Notes: generated by a model from the sequence alone, not told the origin. 64,000 bases of DNA from Flammeovirgaceae bacterium (GCA_016709845.1 JADJMA010000002.1:261501-325500); one strand, 5' to 3'; positions 41,829 through 52,560 are shown, counted from the stretch's first letter. Made by a program: numbers and translations.

Positions 41829-44056
41829 ATGAAGTATATTATTTTAAGTTTTTTCTTTCTGTCAATTGGTTCCTCAACCTGGGCTCAACAAAACTGGCAA
41901 GGTAAATTTGAGCAGCTCGATCAGCAGTTGCCCACTCCAAACAGCTATCGTTCGGCCTCAGGCGCCCCGGGCACAAACTACTGGCAACAACGTGCCGACT
42001 ATGATATTTCGGTAGAGCTAAATGAAGATACGCAGTTAATCACAGGCCGTGAAACCGTAACTTATTACAACAATTCACCTGAGGTTTTACGTTACCTCTG
42101 GTTGCAATTGGATCAGAATAATTTGGCGAAGGGAAACATGACCGATAAAACCGAAACGAACCAGGTGCGCGATTCTATTCCGGTAAAATTTTTCCCGTTG
42201 GCATCCGACTCCTATGGGTATGATGGCGGTTTTAAAATAAAATCAGTAAAAGACGCTGCAACCGGAAAAGATCTTACTTACACAATCAATTTCACCATGC
42301 TTCGGGTTGATTTACCTGAAGCAATGAAAACCGGTGACAAATATAGTTTTAACGTTGAGTGGAGCTACGTGGAAAAAGATCGGATGCAGTTTAGCGAGCG
42401 TGGCGGGTACGAATTTTTTCCTGCCGATGGAAATGCGCTTTATGCTATTGCACAATGGTTTCCCCGCATGTGCGTGTTTGATGATTACGAGGGCTGGCAA
42501 AACAAGCAATTCATAGGTCAGGGTGAATTTTCATTGGTGTTTGGAAATTACCGCGTGCGCATTACTGTGCCTTCCGATCATATTGTAGGAGCCACTGGTA
42601 TGTTACAAAACCCTAAAGAGGTATTAACGAAAGAACAGATAGAACGCTTTGAGCGCGCTAAGAAAACATTCGATGCGCCTGTCTTTATTGTTACCGAAGA
42701 AGAAGCTCGTAAGAAAGAAAAGGAACGTTCGAAGAAAAAAAGCACGTGGGAGTTTTATGCCGAGAATGTGCGCGACTTTGCTTTTGCCACCTCACGTAAA
42801 TTTATTTGGGATGCGATGGCTGTGAAAGTAGGTGATAAAACCCCACTGGCTCAATCCCTTTATCCGAAAGAAGGAATCCGTTATGGGCCAAGGAATCTAC
42901 CAAAGCAATCAAAAATACGTTAGAGGTTTATTCAGCACGAACATTTGAATATCCTTACCCAACGGCATATTCCGTTCACACTGCCAATCAGGGCATGGAG
43001 TATCCAATGATATGTTACAATGGTGGCCGCCCAAAAAGTGATGGCACCTATTCGCAGCGCACCTACGAAAGTATGGTTGGGGTTATCATTCATGAAGTAG
43101 GTCATAATTTCTTTCCGATGATTGTTAACTCCGATGAGCGTCAGTGGAGTTGGATGGATGAAGGGTTGAACTCTTTTCTTGAAAGAGAAACCAAGCGCGA
43201 GCGATATCCCGATGTTAACATAAGTTGGGGCTCACCAAAAGGCATGGCCGGTTATATGCGAGGCGATAAAGAAATGATGCGCCCCATTATGTGGCAATCG
43301 GATGACATTCCGCCCAGTGATTTTGGATCCAATGCCTATGGCAAACCAGCTGCCGCACTCACGTTACTTCGCGAAACGGTGATGGGTCCCGAGCTATTTG
43401 ATAAAGCATTTAAAGAATACGCACAACGTTGGGCATTTAAGCATCCCAAGCCGGCTGATTTCTTTCGTACTATGGAAGATGCCTCGGCTGTTGATCTGGA
43501 TTGGTTCTGGCGTGGCTGGTTTTATTCTGTCGATAACGTAGATGTAGACCTTGATGAAGTGAAGTGGTATAAAGTGAAGGCCGAAACAAAAGGCATGGAG
43601 AACAAAGGGGTTAAAACTCAAAAAGGAGATTTGGCTACAGGCAATAATGCCAAGGGAAAAGCAACCGATTTCAGCAATGGCCCACAGGAATTTACGATGA
43701 TCAATACGCCCGATGCGAGCTATAGCGAGTTTCGAAATAAAATTAACGATGCGGATATTCGCAAAAATTTAGAATCTAAAAATCTCTATGAGATTACCCT
43801 AAAGAATAAAGGCGGCCTGGTAACTCCGATAATCATTGAGTGGACATTTAAAGATGGCACGAAAGAAATAGAACAATTGCCCGCAGAGATTTGGCGCCTG
43901 AACGAAACAGAGGTAAAAAAGATTTTTGTTAAAGAAAAGGAAGTGACCCGCGTGGTAATTGACCCTGATGGAAAAACCGGAGAAGTCAATCCTGCTGATA
44001 ACGTTTTCCCAAAAAGAGTTACCGAAAATAAATTTGATAGCTTCAAAAAGAATTAG
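41829..44056 (+). CDS. M1-family metallopeptidase, tandem copy 3, one frameshift
   Basis: Signal peptide MKYIILSFFFLSIGSSTWAQ, then 'NWQGKFEQLDQQLPTPNSYR'. The frame breaks at about 42873-42880 ('YPKEGIRYGPRN' should continue 'YPKEGNPLW...'), after which 'QGMEYPMICYNGGRP' and the zinc site 'HEVGHNFFPMIVNSDERQ' with 'MDEG' are intact. Repaired length is about 742 aa. It is the most divergent of the three, with its own terminator upstream and downstream, so it is probably regulated separately. A single missing base explains the break. Confidence 0.88.
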
Positions 44057-44075
44057 AGGTTCATCCTTCAGAAAA

Positions 44076-44111
44076 TAAAAAAAGCTGTCATAAGTATGAC
44101 AGCTTTTTTTG
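44076..44111 (+). terminator. Bidirectional terminator between M1 copy 3 and a reverse-strand lipoprotein gene
   Basis: AAAAAAGCTGTCATA and TATGACAGCTTTTTT form a perfect stem around an AG loop, flanked by A and T tracts on both sides. It is suitable for both converging genes. Confidence 0.9.
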
Positions 44112-44125
44112 TTAATTAACTATTT

Positions 44126-44659
44126 CTATAGTGCGTTAGCCGTGATGGTGACATAAAAAGTAAAGTCAACAGAAAAGCTAATGGGTGTTTTGGAAAGAGT
44201 TCCTTGAAGTTGAACCATCTCCTGTTTATCTCCAAGTAAAGCAGATGCTAATTCATTAAATCCAGCCACATCAGCGGTAAGGTCTATTTCAGCATTGTTG
44301 GATAAGCTAACCGAACTGGCGCTGGCTATAGTCTTTCCGCTAGAAACAATTTTAAGCGAGCCGTTCGTGAATGACACTGAAGGATCAGAAGCACCAGAAA
44401 TCCGATAAGTAATCCTATTTACTTTGAATTCTTTGATTTTACTCGCATACTTGGCGACATCTGGATCTGAGCTGGCATCTAACAATTTGGAATCGGTGTA
44501 AGATTTTCCATTGGGGTTATCGGCTTGTTCGTCAACGGTAAATGCCAAAGGGAGCTCAGCTTCAAATGAAATATCATCTGCTTTACCTAAAAGATCGCAG
44601 GAGGAAATGGTGCCGAGCGCCAACAACAAGAATAGAGGAACTATGTATTTAAGTTTCAT
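44126..44659 (-). CDS. Predicted lipoprotein of unknown function
   Basis: 177 aa with lipoprotein signal MKLKYIVPLFLLLALGTISSC (Cys 21). The rest is beta-rich and rich in Ser, Ala and Asp ('TYRISGASDPSVSFTNGSLK', 'ASSVSLSNNAEIDLTADVAG'), compatible with a single beta-sandwich domain. No family recognised. A - strand -7 box TACCTTTG lies at 44691-44698, 32 nt upstream, without an obvious -33 element, suggesting it is a single-gene unit between the M1 cluster and the sensor-kinase operon. Confidence 0.6.
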   Translation of the reverse strand: MKLKYIVPLFLLLALGTISSCDLLGKADDISFEAELPLAFTVDEQADNPNGKSYTDSKLLDASSDPDVAKYASKIKEFKVNRITYRISGASDPSVSFTNGSLKIVSSGKTIASASSVSLSNNAEIDLTADVAGFNELASALLGDKQEMVQLQGTLSKTPISFSVDFTFYVTITANAL

Positions 44660-44736
44660 AATAAGGGTGTTTTAGTGTCTGTATATCTTCAAAGGTAAAA
44701 AATAGTAAGCGCTTTTGTTACTCCATAAATATGGGG

Positions 44737-45363
44737 TTATATCTCGCCCCGCAACGACTTGGTTATTACTTCCGCTTTTCCATGTACATGAAGCTTTCTG
44801 TAAATGTTTTTTATGTGAAAACGAACCGTTTCAATCGAAATTTCTAACCGGTCAGCAATCAACTTATAACTTAATCCATCCACCAGGCCAATTACAATTT
44901 CCTTTTCCTTATCTGAGAGTAGGGAAGGTGATTTACTTTTTACAGGTTTAAAAAACTCAATTACCTTACGGGCTATTTGTGGCGACATGGGCGAGCCTCC
45001 CTGTGTTAACAGTTCAATGCCTTCCTTAACCTCCACGAGTGGCGTATTCTTCAATAGATAACCAGTTGCCCCAGCGCACAACGAATCAAAGATTTTTTTA
45101 GCATCGTTAAATACAGAAAAAACTACCAGATCTATCGTAGCGTATTTCTCTTTTAGGATTTTCATTCCGTCAATACCCGACATCCCCGGAAGGCCTAAAT
45201 CAATGATCATAACATCTGGCAGATTATCATTCCGAAGATTATCCAATAAATCTTCCATAGAGTTATAGCAATGCTCGCACACAAATCCTTCTTGATTATT
45301 CAGGTAGGTCTGAATACCAAGCCTTATTTGTTCATCATCTTCTACAATACCTACAAAAATCAT
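44737..45363 (-). CDS. NarL/LuxR-family response regulator
   Basis: 208 aa. The receiver domain has acidic pocket 'VEDDEQ' and phospho-acceptor Asp about 55 in 'VMIIDLGLPGMSG'. The C-terminal LuxR-type helix-turn-helix is 'LSDKEKEIVIGLVDGLSYKLIADRLEISIETVRFHIKNIYRKL' in short pieces. Its ATG overlaps the stop of the upstream beta-barrel gene (TAATG), indicating coupled translation. It is the natural partner of the HisKA_3-type kinase at 46122-49208. The target genes are unknown; the TonB receptor of the same operon is an obvious candidate. Confidence 0.92.
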   Translation of the reverse strand: MIFVGIVEDDEQIRLGIQTYLNNQEGFVCEHCYNSMEDLLDNLRNDNLPDVMIIDLGLPGMSGIDGMKILKEKYATIDLVVFSVFNDAKKIFDSLCAGATGYLLKNTPLVEVKEGIELLTQGGSPMSPQIARKVIEFFKPVKSKSPSLLSDKEKEIVIGLVDGLSYKLIADRLEISIETVRFHIKNIYRKLHVHGKAEVITKSLRGEI

Positions 45364-46058
45364 TATTGGCTTAATCTATATATAAAGGAAAGTTCCAGCA
45401 AACTATTCATTACTTTATAATATTCCTCACCAGTATTTCCTCCGCCACTGTATACTTCTCCTTTAGCAATTTTTATCAAACCGGGTTTATAGAGCAATCG
45501 CAAAGACATTTTTTCATTAATCGCATATTGTGGCCCAAGCAACAAACCAAAATCAAACGTGCCATAATAATCCTTAGCATCCTCTTTCGCGGGTAAAGAA
45601 AATGCTTTTTGTGCATTCTCGTCATTTTTAATCTTAGCACTTACAAGAATACTGGGTTGAATTCCTATAATCAGAAAAACCTTTTGCGAGGCAACATACT
45701 TTACGTAGATCGGCACATCGATATAACTCAATACTTTGTTGTATTTAACAGAAATAGTCTGCAACAAACTTGTGTTTACATCATAATATTCTGTGGTTCC
45801 TTCATAGGACGCTCCCTTGGTAGAAAATTGAAGCCCTCCACCCGCGATCCATTTGTCCGAAATAATTCGCTCTCCAATTACGCCTATCTGAAACCGAACA
45901 ACCATTTTGGGGTCAGTATCCGTGTCGCCCCAATATTTTTTATCGGCACCACTAAAGTTTGCCAGACTTGGGCCAGCCACTAACGAAAAATTCCATTGCG
46001 CATTTACTGTGGTGAGTCCCGTAAAAGTTAGACTTAGTAAAATAAATAGCTTTTTCAT
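45363..46058 (-). CDS. PorT-family outer-membrane beta-barrel protein
   Basis: 231 aa, signal peptide MKKLFILLSLTFTGLTTVNA. Alternating strands with aromatic girdles ('WNFSLVAGPSLANFSGADK', 'KVLSYIDVPIYVKYVASQK', 'YGTFDFGLLLGPQYAINEKMS') and a C-terminal 'LLELSFIYRLSQ' fit the small OMP beta-barrel families of Bacteroidota. It sits between the kinase and its regulator gene, which is unusual for an ordinary porin. Here it could be a sensor accessory or a target of the system. Confidence 0.75.
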   Translation of the reverse strand: MKKLFILLSLTFTGLTTVNAQWNFSLVAGPSLANFSGADKKYWGDTDTDPKMVVRFQIGVIGERIISDKWIAGGGLQFSTKGASYEGTTEYYDVNTSLLQTISVKYNKVLSYIDVPIYVKYVASQKVFLIIGIQPSILVSAKIKNDENAQKAFSLPAKEDAKDYYGTFDFGLLLGPQYAINEKMSLRLLYKPGLIKIAKGEVYSGGGNTGEEYYKVMNSLLELSFIYRLSQ

Positions 46059-46121
46059 ATCGGTATTTTTTTACCAAGCTACTCAAGCTTATGCCCCAGA
46101 ACTATCCCATAAACATGGGGG

Positions 46122-49100
46122 CTAAATAGTTTTACGCTGTACCGTAATTTTTGTTCCCACGTTGTGCTCTATGCTAAACTCACCCTCTATGGCCTGAGCT
46201 CTTCTTTTCATATTTCGGATTCCGTTACCTGCATGGGCTTCTGCATTATATCCCAAGCCATTATCTTCGATACATAGCGTAAATGAATCACTCGTGCCTG
46301 TCAAAGAAATTTTCACCTGACTTGCCTCGGCATGTTTTACAACGTTGTTTAGCGCTTCCTTGCAGATTAAATAAATATTTTGCTTGAGTATCGGATCAAG
46401 CAACCTGCTTTCATTAACATTAGTAACAGAAAATTCCAGCGCAATATTTTTCGGATAAAGTAATTCTGTTGCAGAATCTCTTATCCGGATTATCAACGCA
46501 CCCATCGAATCATTTTTGTTATCGATCGACCACACAATATCACTCATAGTCGATACGATTTCGCGGCTTAAATCCCGAATGGTGAGTAAGTAATTCCTCC
46601 GTTCCTTTTGATCGGGATCGGTTTGTAACAAATCTGAGTAAAGTGAAATTCGTGTAAGGCTGGAGCCAATTTCGTCATGCAAATCGCTGGCAATCTTATT
46701 ACGAAGTCTCTCTACCTTTAAAGATTGTTCCAGCCGATAAAGATGACCTGCATAAGCGATTGATAAAAATAAGAGTATGGATAACCCTATAAACCATGGC
46801 GTTTGCCAAAAAGGCGGGTTGATCGTTATCATTAATGTATTGACTTGATTTCCCCAATAGCCATCGGGGTTGGTTGCTTTTACCTGGAAGGTGTACTGCC
46901 CGGGATCTAAATTGGTATAGCTTGCAAAATTTCTGTTACCAACACGAATCCAGTCTTGATCGAATCCCTCCAGCTTATAGGCGTATTCAATTTTATCCTG
47001 AGCCATAAATTCCATAGCGGTAAACTCAATCGAAAAAAAAGTATGGTGGTAATCAAGGGCAACATTTTTTACCTGAGAAATATGAGCAGGTAGTGCATAC
47101 GCAGTAAGTGAATCTGACTTCTGTATGGGAATTGATTTATTATAAATTTTGAAATCGGTAAACACAATTTTTCTGGATACCGTATCATCCTGAATATCTT
47201 CTGGAAAAAACCAATTGAATCCATTTAAGGTAGATAGAAAAATACGGCCTTGCTGATCGAGAAAAATAGAATTCAGATTACTGGAAATTATTCCATCCGA
47301 CTTAGAGTAAATTCGCTTATCCCCTGACTTTAAATTCCATTTTACCAAGTGATCCTTTGTGTTATACCATACCTGATTCTGACGATCAATGACAAAGGAC
47401 TTAAATAACTCATCCCCCTTGATTCGCTTTTGAACCGAGCGTTGCACCACGCTATCCGGATTAAAATATCGAATGGTTTTTATTTCATCGCTGGTGAATA
47501 ACAACATCTCTGTTGACGAATACGGCTGCATTTCAAAAAACGAAGACGTGGTCGTGGGCAACACAGCTCCTTCGGCATAACCAATCTTTACAAACTGATT
47601 GTACCCTTTATCAAAGACAACCAGTTGCCCTTTGCTTTTAAACCAAATGTTTCCATCCAGCTCAAAAATATCGTCAATGTTGGCGAAGGATATACCCGAT
47701 TTTTCCTTCAGTGAGTCGTCCTTCAGATTAATAAATTTGTCTTGACTGATATTATAAATAGAAAGGCCGCTTCTGAATGTTGTTATCCAAATCAAATTAT
47801 CCTTATCCACTAACATAGCAGAAACCGCATTATTACTAATTGAGTTTTCGCCACCTGATTCAAAACGAGTAAATTTACGTGTGTTCGGGTCCACCCTGTT
47901 AAGCCCACCTCCTGCAAGACCTACCCAGATTCTCTTCTGATTATCCTGATCAATTGCTACAACAGAATTATGGCCCAGACTAAAGGCATCTTTGGAATCG
48001 TTGATGAACTTTGTTGCTACTCCCGTATTTAAGTTCAGTCTATTCAAACCATTACCATTTAAGCCAAGCCAAAGTATCGAATCATTTTCCTGATAAAAGC
48101 TCTGGACCCAACCTCCCGAGATTCCGTTTGGCACATTGGATTTACTTGAAACGATATGAAACTTCTTGGCTCTCGTGTTAAGTACACAAATCGTGTTATC
48201 GTCCGCTCCTACCCAAAGTAAACCCCCGGAATCAAGATAGACTGTAAAAATATTATTACTTGAAATACTCTCTGTATTAGAATCATCCTTTACTGTAGAA
48301 GTGAATTTATTCGTTGATGGGTTGTAATGAATAAGTCCACCGCCATAGGAGGCGATCCAAAATGTGCCATCCGGATTTTCAATCGCTTGAAAAAGAGAAT
48401 TATGCCCCAGACTATTGGTATCTGAATCATTATGAATTAAATGATTACTTGTGCGCGTGGCGAGATCAAAAATTTGAAGGCCTCCATAGGTGCTTAGATA
48501 TAATTTATTTTGAGAGGTGAGTGTCATACTTCTGATAACCCGATACCGATATGTATCTGATGAATTACTATTTGTAAGCGGTTGGCGTTCAAACTTATTG
48601 GTTTGTGGATTATAACTGCATAATCCTCCGGTAGTGCTAATCCATAATAAGCCCGATGAGTCAAAGACCAGGCCCGTTATAAAGTTATCCGGTAGTGTCG
48701 CTGGATTATTTGCCTCAGCTTTGAAATGGGTAAACTTCTTAGTCTCCGGATGGTAACGAATTAAACCCCCACCCAAGGAACCAATCCAAAAATTACCATC
48801 CTTATCTTCTGCCTGGCAAAACAAAAGAGACTTTATACTGGTGGAGCTATCGTTAACAACATCGAAACGATCCAGTTTTTCATCGTACCGCATTAATGCA
48901 CCAACATCAGTTCCAATCCACAAATTCTTTTTAAAATCTTCAAAGATTAACCAGGCTCTCGTGCTCTTGAAATAATCCGTTTCAAGCTGAGGATACGAGT
49001 ATCTTCTAAAATTACGTCCGTCAAAACGAAGTACATCAAATGCCGATGAACCCATCCAAATGTAGCCGCGCGCATCTTTAAAGAATTTTTGAACCCCTAC

Positions 49101-49208
49101 AATATCTTCACCTTCTTCCGTGGTGAGTCTTTTAAATCGCAGATTCGATTGGCCTATTGCAAAAGACAATGAGATAAAAAGAATGAATACGAGAAATGAA
49201 TACTTCAC
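46122..49208 (-). CDS. Reporter-type sensor histidine kinase (propeller, Y_Y_Y, HisKA_3)
   Basis: 1,028 aa. A signal peptide (MKYSFLVFILFISLSFAIG) is followed by about 14 two-component-regulator propeller blades, e.g. 'LWISTTGGLCSYNP' and 'FWIASYGGGLIHYNP'. A Y_Y_Y domain lies near 715-785 ('IEYAYKLEGFDQDW'). One membrane helix near 795-815 follows, then a HisKA_3 dimerisation segment with the phospho-His at about 840 ('ASDLHDEIGSSLTRIS') and a HATPase domain ('EALNNVVKHAEASQ', 'GNGIRNMKRRA'). No receiver or AraC domain is attached, unlike hybrid systems of Bacteroides. It works with the LuxR-type regulator encoded two genes downstream. The ligand may be material taken up by the neighbouring receptor (inference). 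Confidence 0.92.
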   Translation of the reverse strand: MKYSFLVFILFISLSFAIGQSNLRFKRLTTEEGEDIVGVQKFFKDARGYIWMGSSAFDVLRFDGRNFRRYSYPQLETDYFKSTRAWLIFEDFKKNLWIGTDVGALMRYDEKLDRFDVVNDSSTSIKSLLFCQAEDKDGNFWIGSLGGGLIRYHPETKKFTHFKAEANNPATLPDNFITGLVFDSSGLLWISTTGGLCSYNPQTNKFERQPLTNSNSSDTYRYRVIRSMTLTSQNKLYLSTYGGLQIFDLATRTSNHLIHNDSDTNSLGHNSLFQAIENPDGTFWIASYGGGLIHYNPSTNKFTSTVKDDSNTESISSNNIFTVYLDSGGLLWVGADDNTICVLNTRAKKFHIVSSKSNVPNGISGGWVQSFYQENDSILWLGLNGNGLNRLNLNTGVATKFINDSKDAFSLGHNSVVAIDQDNQKRIWVGLAGGGLNRVDPNTRKFTRFESGGENSISNNAVSAMLVDKDNLIWITTFRSGLSIYNISQDKFINLKDDSLKEKSGISFANIDDIFELDGNIWFKSKGQLVVFDKGYNQFVKIGYAEGAVLPTTTSSFFEMQPYSSTEMLLFTSDEIKTIRYFNPDSVVQRSVQKRIKGDELFKSFVIDRQNQVWYNTKDHLVKWNLKSGDKRIYSKSDGIISSNLNSIFLDQQGRIFLSTLNGFNWFFPEDIQDDTVSRKIVFTDFKIYNKSIPIQKSDSLTAYALPAHISQVKNVALDYHHTFFSIEFTAMEFMAQDKIEYAYKLEGFDQDWIRVGNRNFASYTNLDPGQYTFQVKATNPDGYWGNQVNTLMITINPPFWQTPWFIGLSILLFLSIAYAGHLYRLEQSLKVERLRNKIASDLHDEIGSSLTRISLYSDLLQTDPDQKERRNYLLTIRDLSREIVSTMSDIVWSIDNKNDSMGALIIRIRDSATELLYPKNIALEFSVTNVNESRLLDPILKQNIYLICKEALNNVVKHAEASQVKISLTGTSDSFTLCIEDNGLGYNAEAHAGNGIRNMKRRAQAIEGEFSIEHNVGTKITVQRKTI

Positions 49209-49228
49209 TCGGTGAAGTTAAGACAAAA

Positions 49229-51295
49229 TCAATTGTCTTGTTTCACTTTAAAGTCAAGCCGGATGCCGGCATAGTAATTTCTCGCTGCTGCTGCGTTGGA
49301 GTAACGTCCACCAAAAGCATTCAAGTCATTTCCCAAACTATAGGTTTGATCTAATAAATTATCTGCTCCGGCAAATATCTCAAGGGGCAATCGTTTAATC
49401 GATGAAGTTTTATAACCCAGTCGACTCCCCAACAGTGTATACGAATCTGCATAAGCGGTATTCGCATCATCTAAAGGTAATGACGAAGTATAATTAAGTG
49501 TAACATACCAATAGAAGCCCTTGCTCAGTTTCAAATCAAATCCGCCAGTAAACACATGTTTTGGCACACCAGTAAGTGCGTTGCCGCTATACGATGTTGT
49601 GCCTTTGCTATAATCTTTAAACTCGTAATGGTTAAGAGTAACGCCACCCCACATTTTAAAACCCGATAAAAAAGTTGAATTTATTCTCGGTTGCCAATTA
49701 AGGAGAAGTTCCATTCCATTTTGATTTGTGGAGCCGGCATTTACGAAATAGTCCGCACCATCAACATCTCTGCGTACAACAATGGTTTGATCCAGAGCAA
49801 AATGATAGAGCGCTGCATCAACAAAGAACCTTCGGTTAAGAAAATATCCGCGCGATCCAATTTCAATTTGCATTCCCTTTTCAGGCTTCAGGCTGACATT
49901 AAAAATAGCGTTAGAGGGTCGCACTTCTGCTAACGTGGGTGGGGAAAAGCCCCAACTTGCATTGGCTTGCACAGAAAATGCATCATTGATTTTTCTTAGT
50001 ATAGCAATACGAGGCGTGACGATGGGATCATAGCGCACTTCTTGCTGCTCTGCAGGTGAGCTGGAAAGTTCTAAAGATTTATAGCTAACCCAGTTTACAC
50101 TTAGTCCGCCAGTTATAACCCAAGCCTCTTTAGTAAATTCTGCCTGACCAAAAATATTGTACTGAAGCGTGTTGACTTCATCGTCACTTTGTAAGGAACC
50201 TGGTGATCCTTGCAAATTCTGATACGTTTTTATGGGAGAAAACCCATTCATAAATTCTCCCCCGCCCAATAACTTCGCCTTCCAATTTGCTACCTGAAAC
50301 GAATAATCCGTTACCGTGCGAACGCCAAAATTTTGCTCGGCTCTACGTTCATAATTACGAATAGCAGCATTGTTAAACTGAACAAAGTTTCCATAAACTC
50401 CCGTTCGATTATGTAATGATTTTGAAAAATGATATTGGTGCGACACCCCCGCATAAAATGATTTCAAGGCTACGCTTGCTTGCTGTTCCACCGCACCAGG
50501 TTGAGTGCCTGCACCAGGTCTGGCTTGTTGTGGATCACTTTCATACTCGGATTGTGTAAGGCCGCCCGGAGTTTCGTAATATAAATCGGTATAAAAAATC
50601 GCAGTCTCCAATTCTTCCTTATCTGAAACCGCAAAACGAAACGTGCTGTTGATCTGATCGCGCACCATTCGGGTTTGTTCCCTGTATCCATCGGTCTGTT
50701 GATGCTGATAGCCGATGTAATGACTCGTTTTATCATTCCCTTGGTTAAGCGCCAGCTGATAATTTTGTAATCCATAGCTTCCGCTGATCCATGATCCCGT
50801 AAGGGTATTCTCCTTTCTTGTTGTTGGCGATTTGAGTAACAAAACTCCGCCCGTTCCTGCTCCATAAATACTTGACCCCGGTCCTTTAATGATTTCTATT
50901 TGCTCAATCGAATTTGCATCGAATTGATTCAAGTAAGTATTCCCTCCCGGATCTGTGATGGGGAGTTCGTTCCAGTACGCTTTAACATTTCGAACTCCAA
51001 AGGGAGACCGCAAAGAACTGCCGCGAATAGAAAACCGATAACTTCCCGGAGAGCGCTCCTCCATTCTGATTCCCGGAAGGGCATTAACCGCAGACACAAG
51101 CGAGGTGTTACTAAAACGATCTAAATCACTTTTAAAAACCAATCCAATCGAAGCTGGCACTTCCAGCAACGGACGATCGGCCTCATACGCGCGAATGGTA
51201 ACTTCGTTTAAAATCTTTATGGAATCAACCGGCTCCTGACTAAATGAGGTAACGTATGTTGCCACCAGAACAAACAGCAGGAGTAGTTTTTTCAT
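49229..51295 (-). CDS. TonB-dependent outer-membrane receptor
   Basis: 688 aa with signal peptide MKKLLLLFVLVATYVTSFS. The plug domain includes 'VPASIGLVFKSDLDRF', 'LVSAVNALPGIRMEERS' and 'IEIIKGPGSSIYGAGTGG'. The 22-strand barrel ends 'NYYAGIRLDFKVKQDN'. The size and the absence of a carboxypeptidase-like N-terminal repeat or SusD partner point to an iron-chelate or cobalamin type receptor rather than a glycan SusC. It is 29 nt downstream of ispH and 20 nt upstream of the sensor kinase. Substrate not determinable. Confidence 0.9.
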   Translation of the reverse strand: MKKLLLLFVLVATYVTSFSQEPVDSIKILNEVTIRAYEADRPLLEVPASIGLVFKSDLDRFSNTSLVSAVNALPGIRMEERSPGSYRFSIRGSSLRSPFGVRNVKAYWNELPITDPGGNTYLNQFDANSIEQIEIIKGPGSSIYGAGTGGVLLLKSPTTRKENTLTGSWISGSYGLQNYQLALNQGNDKTSHYIGYQHQQTDGYREQTRMVRDQINSTFRFAVSDKEELETAIFYTDLYYETPGGLTQSEYESDPQQARPGAGTQPGAVEQQASVALKSFYAGVSHQYHFSKSLHNRTGVYGNFVQFNNAAIRNYERRAEQNFGVRTVTDYSFQVANWKAKLLGGGEFMNGFSPIKTYQNLQGSPGSLQSDDEVNTLQYNIFGQAEFTKEAWVITGGLSVNWVSYKSLELSSSPAEQQEVRYDPIVTPRIAILRKINDAFSVQANASWGFSPPTLAEVRPSNAIFNVSLKPEKGMQIEIGSRGYFLNRRFFVDAALYHFALDQTIVVRRDVDGADYFVNAGSTNQNGMELLLNWQPRINSTFLSGFKMWGGVTLNHYEFKDYSKGTTSYSGNALTGVPKHVFTGGFDLKLSKGFYWYVTLNYTSSLPLDDANTAYADSYTLLGSRLGYKTSSIKRLPLEIFAGADNLLDQTYSLGNDLNAFGGRYSNAAAARNYYAGIRLDFKVKQDN

Positions 51296-51323
51296 TCCTT
51301 AAAAATACAGATTACGGTGAGTC

Positions 51324-52560
51324 TTAAAACCCCTTTAAAGCTTCTTCAATAGATTTTGCTTCAGGAAAGTATCCAACAAGTTTTAATAAAACACGATCGA
51401 CTAACGTGTCGGGGCAGGAAGCTCCACTCGTTAAAATAATTTTTATTGGTTGTTTGTCAGGTAAAAATTCATGCGTTACAAGTTTTTGCTTACGTTCAAA
51501 ATGGTAATGATGAATTTCTGCTTTTGATTTTATCTCCGCATCGGAATTAATAAAATACGTATGAAACTTGCGCTCACACAACTCTACAATATGACTTGTG
51601 TTTGAACTATTGTATCCCCCACAACTATCGCCAGGTCAGCATCCGATTCGAGAAGTTGATAGGTAGAATCCTGATTGTCATTGGTCGCATAGCAAAGTGT
51701 ATCGCGGGTATCAGCAAAGTGCTGCTTTATATTTTCGTTTCCGTATTTCGACACCATAATCTGTTTGAAAAAATCCGCTATGCTTTGGGTTTCAGAAGCC
51801 AGCATAGTGGTTTGGTTAACAACGCCAATCCGCTGCAGATGAAGATCAATATCAAACCCAGTTGAATACCTTCCTGAAAATTCCTCATAAAACTCAGCAC
51901 GCGACTTGTTACCTAAAATGTAATTGCTAAGTCTTTGCGCTTCGTCCATATCGCGCACAATAATAGAGGCTCCGTTATGTGCACTGTGCGAAAAAGTAGC
52001 CTTGGTTTCTTCATGTTTTGGTTTGCCATGGATAATGATGGTATACTTATCGTTTCCCAATTTCTCGGCACGATTCCATACTTTCTCTACAAACGGACAG
52101 GTTGTATTGTATTTATGAACCTCTACTCCTTTATCAAGTAGCAAGTGTTCAATTTCCAACGTGGTGCCAAATGCCGGTATAATTACAACATCTTCTTTTG
52201 TTATTTTTCCCAAGGAATAAACTGGCTACCATTGGGATCCATAATAAATTTAATTCCACGACTTACCAGATCCTCATTCACTTCCTGATTGTGGATCATC
52301 TGACTTAACAGATACACTCTTTTTCCTGCGGACTCTTCCAGGGCGCGATAGCTGATCTCAATAGCATTTTCCACACCATAACAAAAACCAAAATGGCGGG
52401 CAAGTATAAATTGAACAGAGCCTAAATCGAGTATGGCAGGAGTAAAATCCTGCTTGCGCAGATCTTTAATTCTGCGGGATTCCTTGATCTTACCAGTAAT
52501 GGAAGATCGGTAGTAGGCGGGGATGTCGAATTTTTTGATAGTGTTTGTATTTGTGTTTCC
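51324..52560 (-). CDS. ispH: 4-hydroxy-3-methylbut-2-enyl diphosphate reductase, two frameshifts
   Basis: Three frames together give a Bacteroidota-type IspH of about 405 aa. Breaks are a five-A run near 52208 (needs six) and a G run near 51617 (needs one more G). All three iron-sulfur cysteines are seen: 'RHFGFCYGVENAIEI', 'NTTCPFVEKVWNRA' and 'TSGASCPDTLVDRVL'. It performs the last step of the non-mevalonate isoprenoid pathway. The true start is unclear: the frame opens after a TAA near 52561 and reads 'TNTIKKFDIPAYY' with no ATG, TTG or GTG in place, so another error may lie at the 5' end. The 3' end is 29 nt from the TonB receptor gene. Confidence 0.85.

Noticed and set aside
37170..44056. 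Three M1 copies as an assembly duplication artefact
   Set aside because: The copies differ throughout, have different signal peptides and different flanking terminators, so they are true paralogues.
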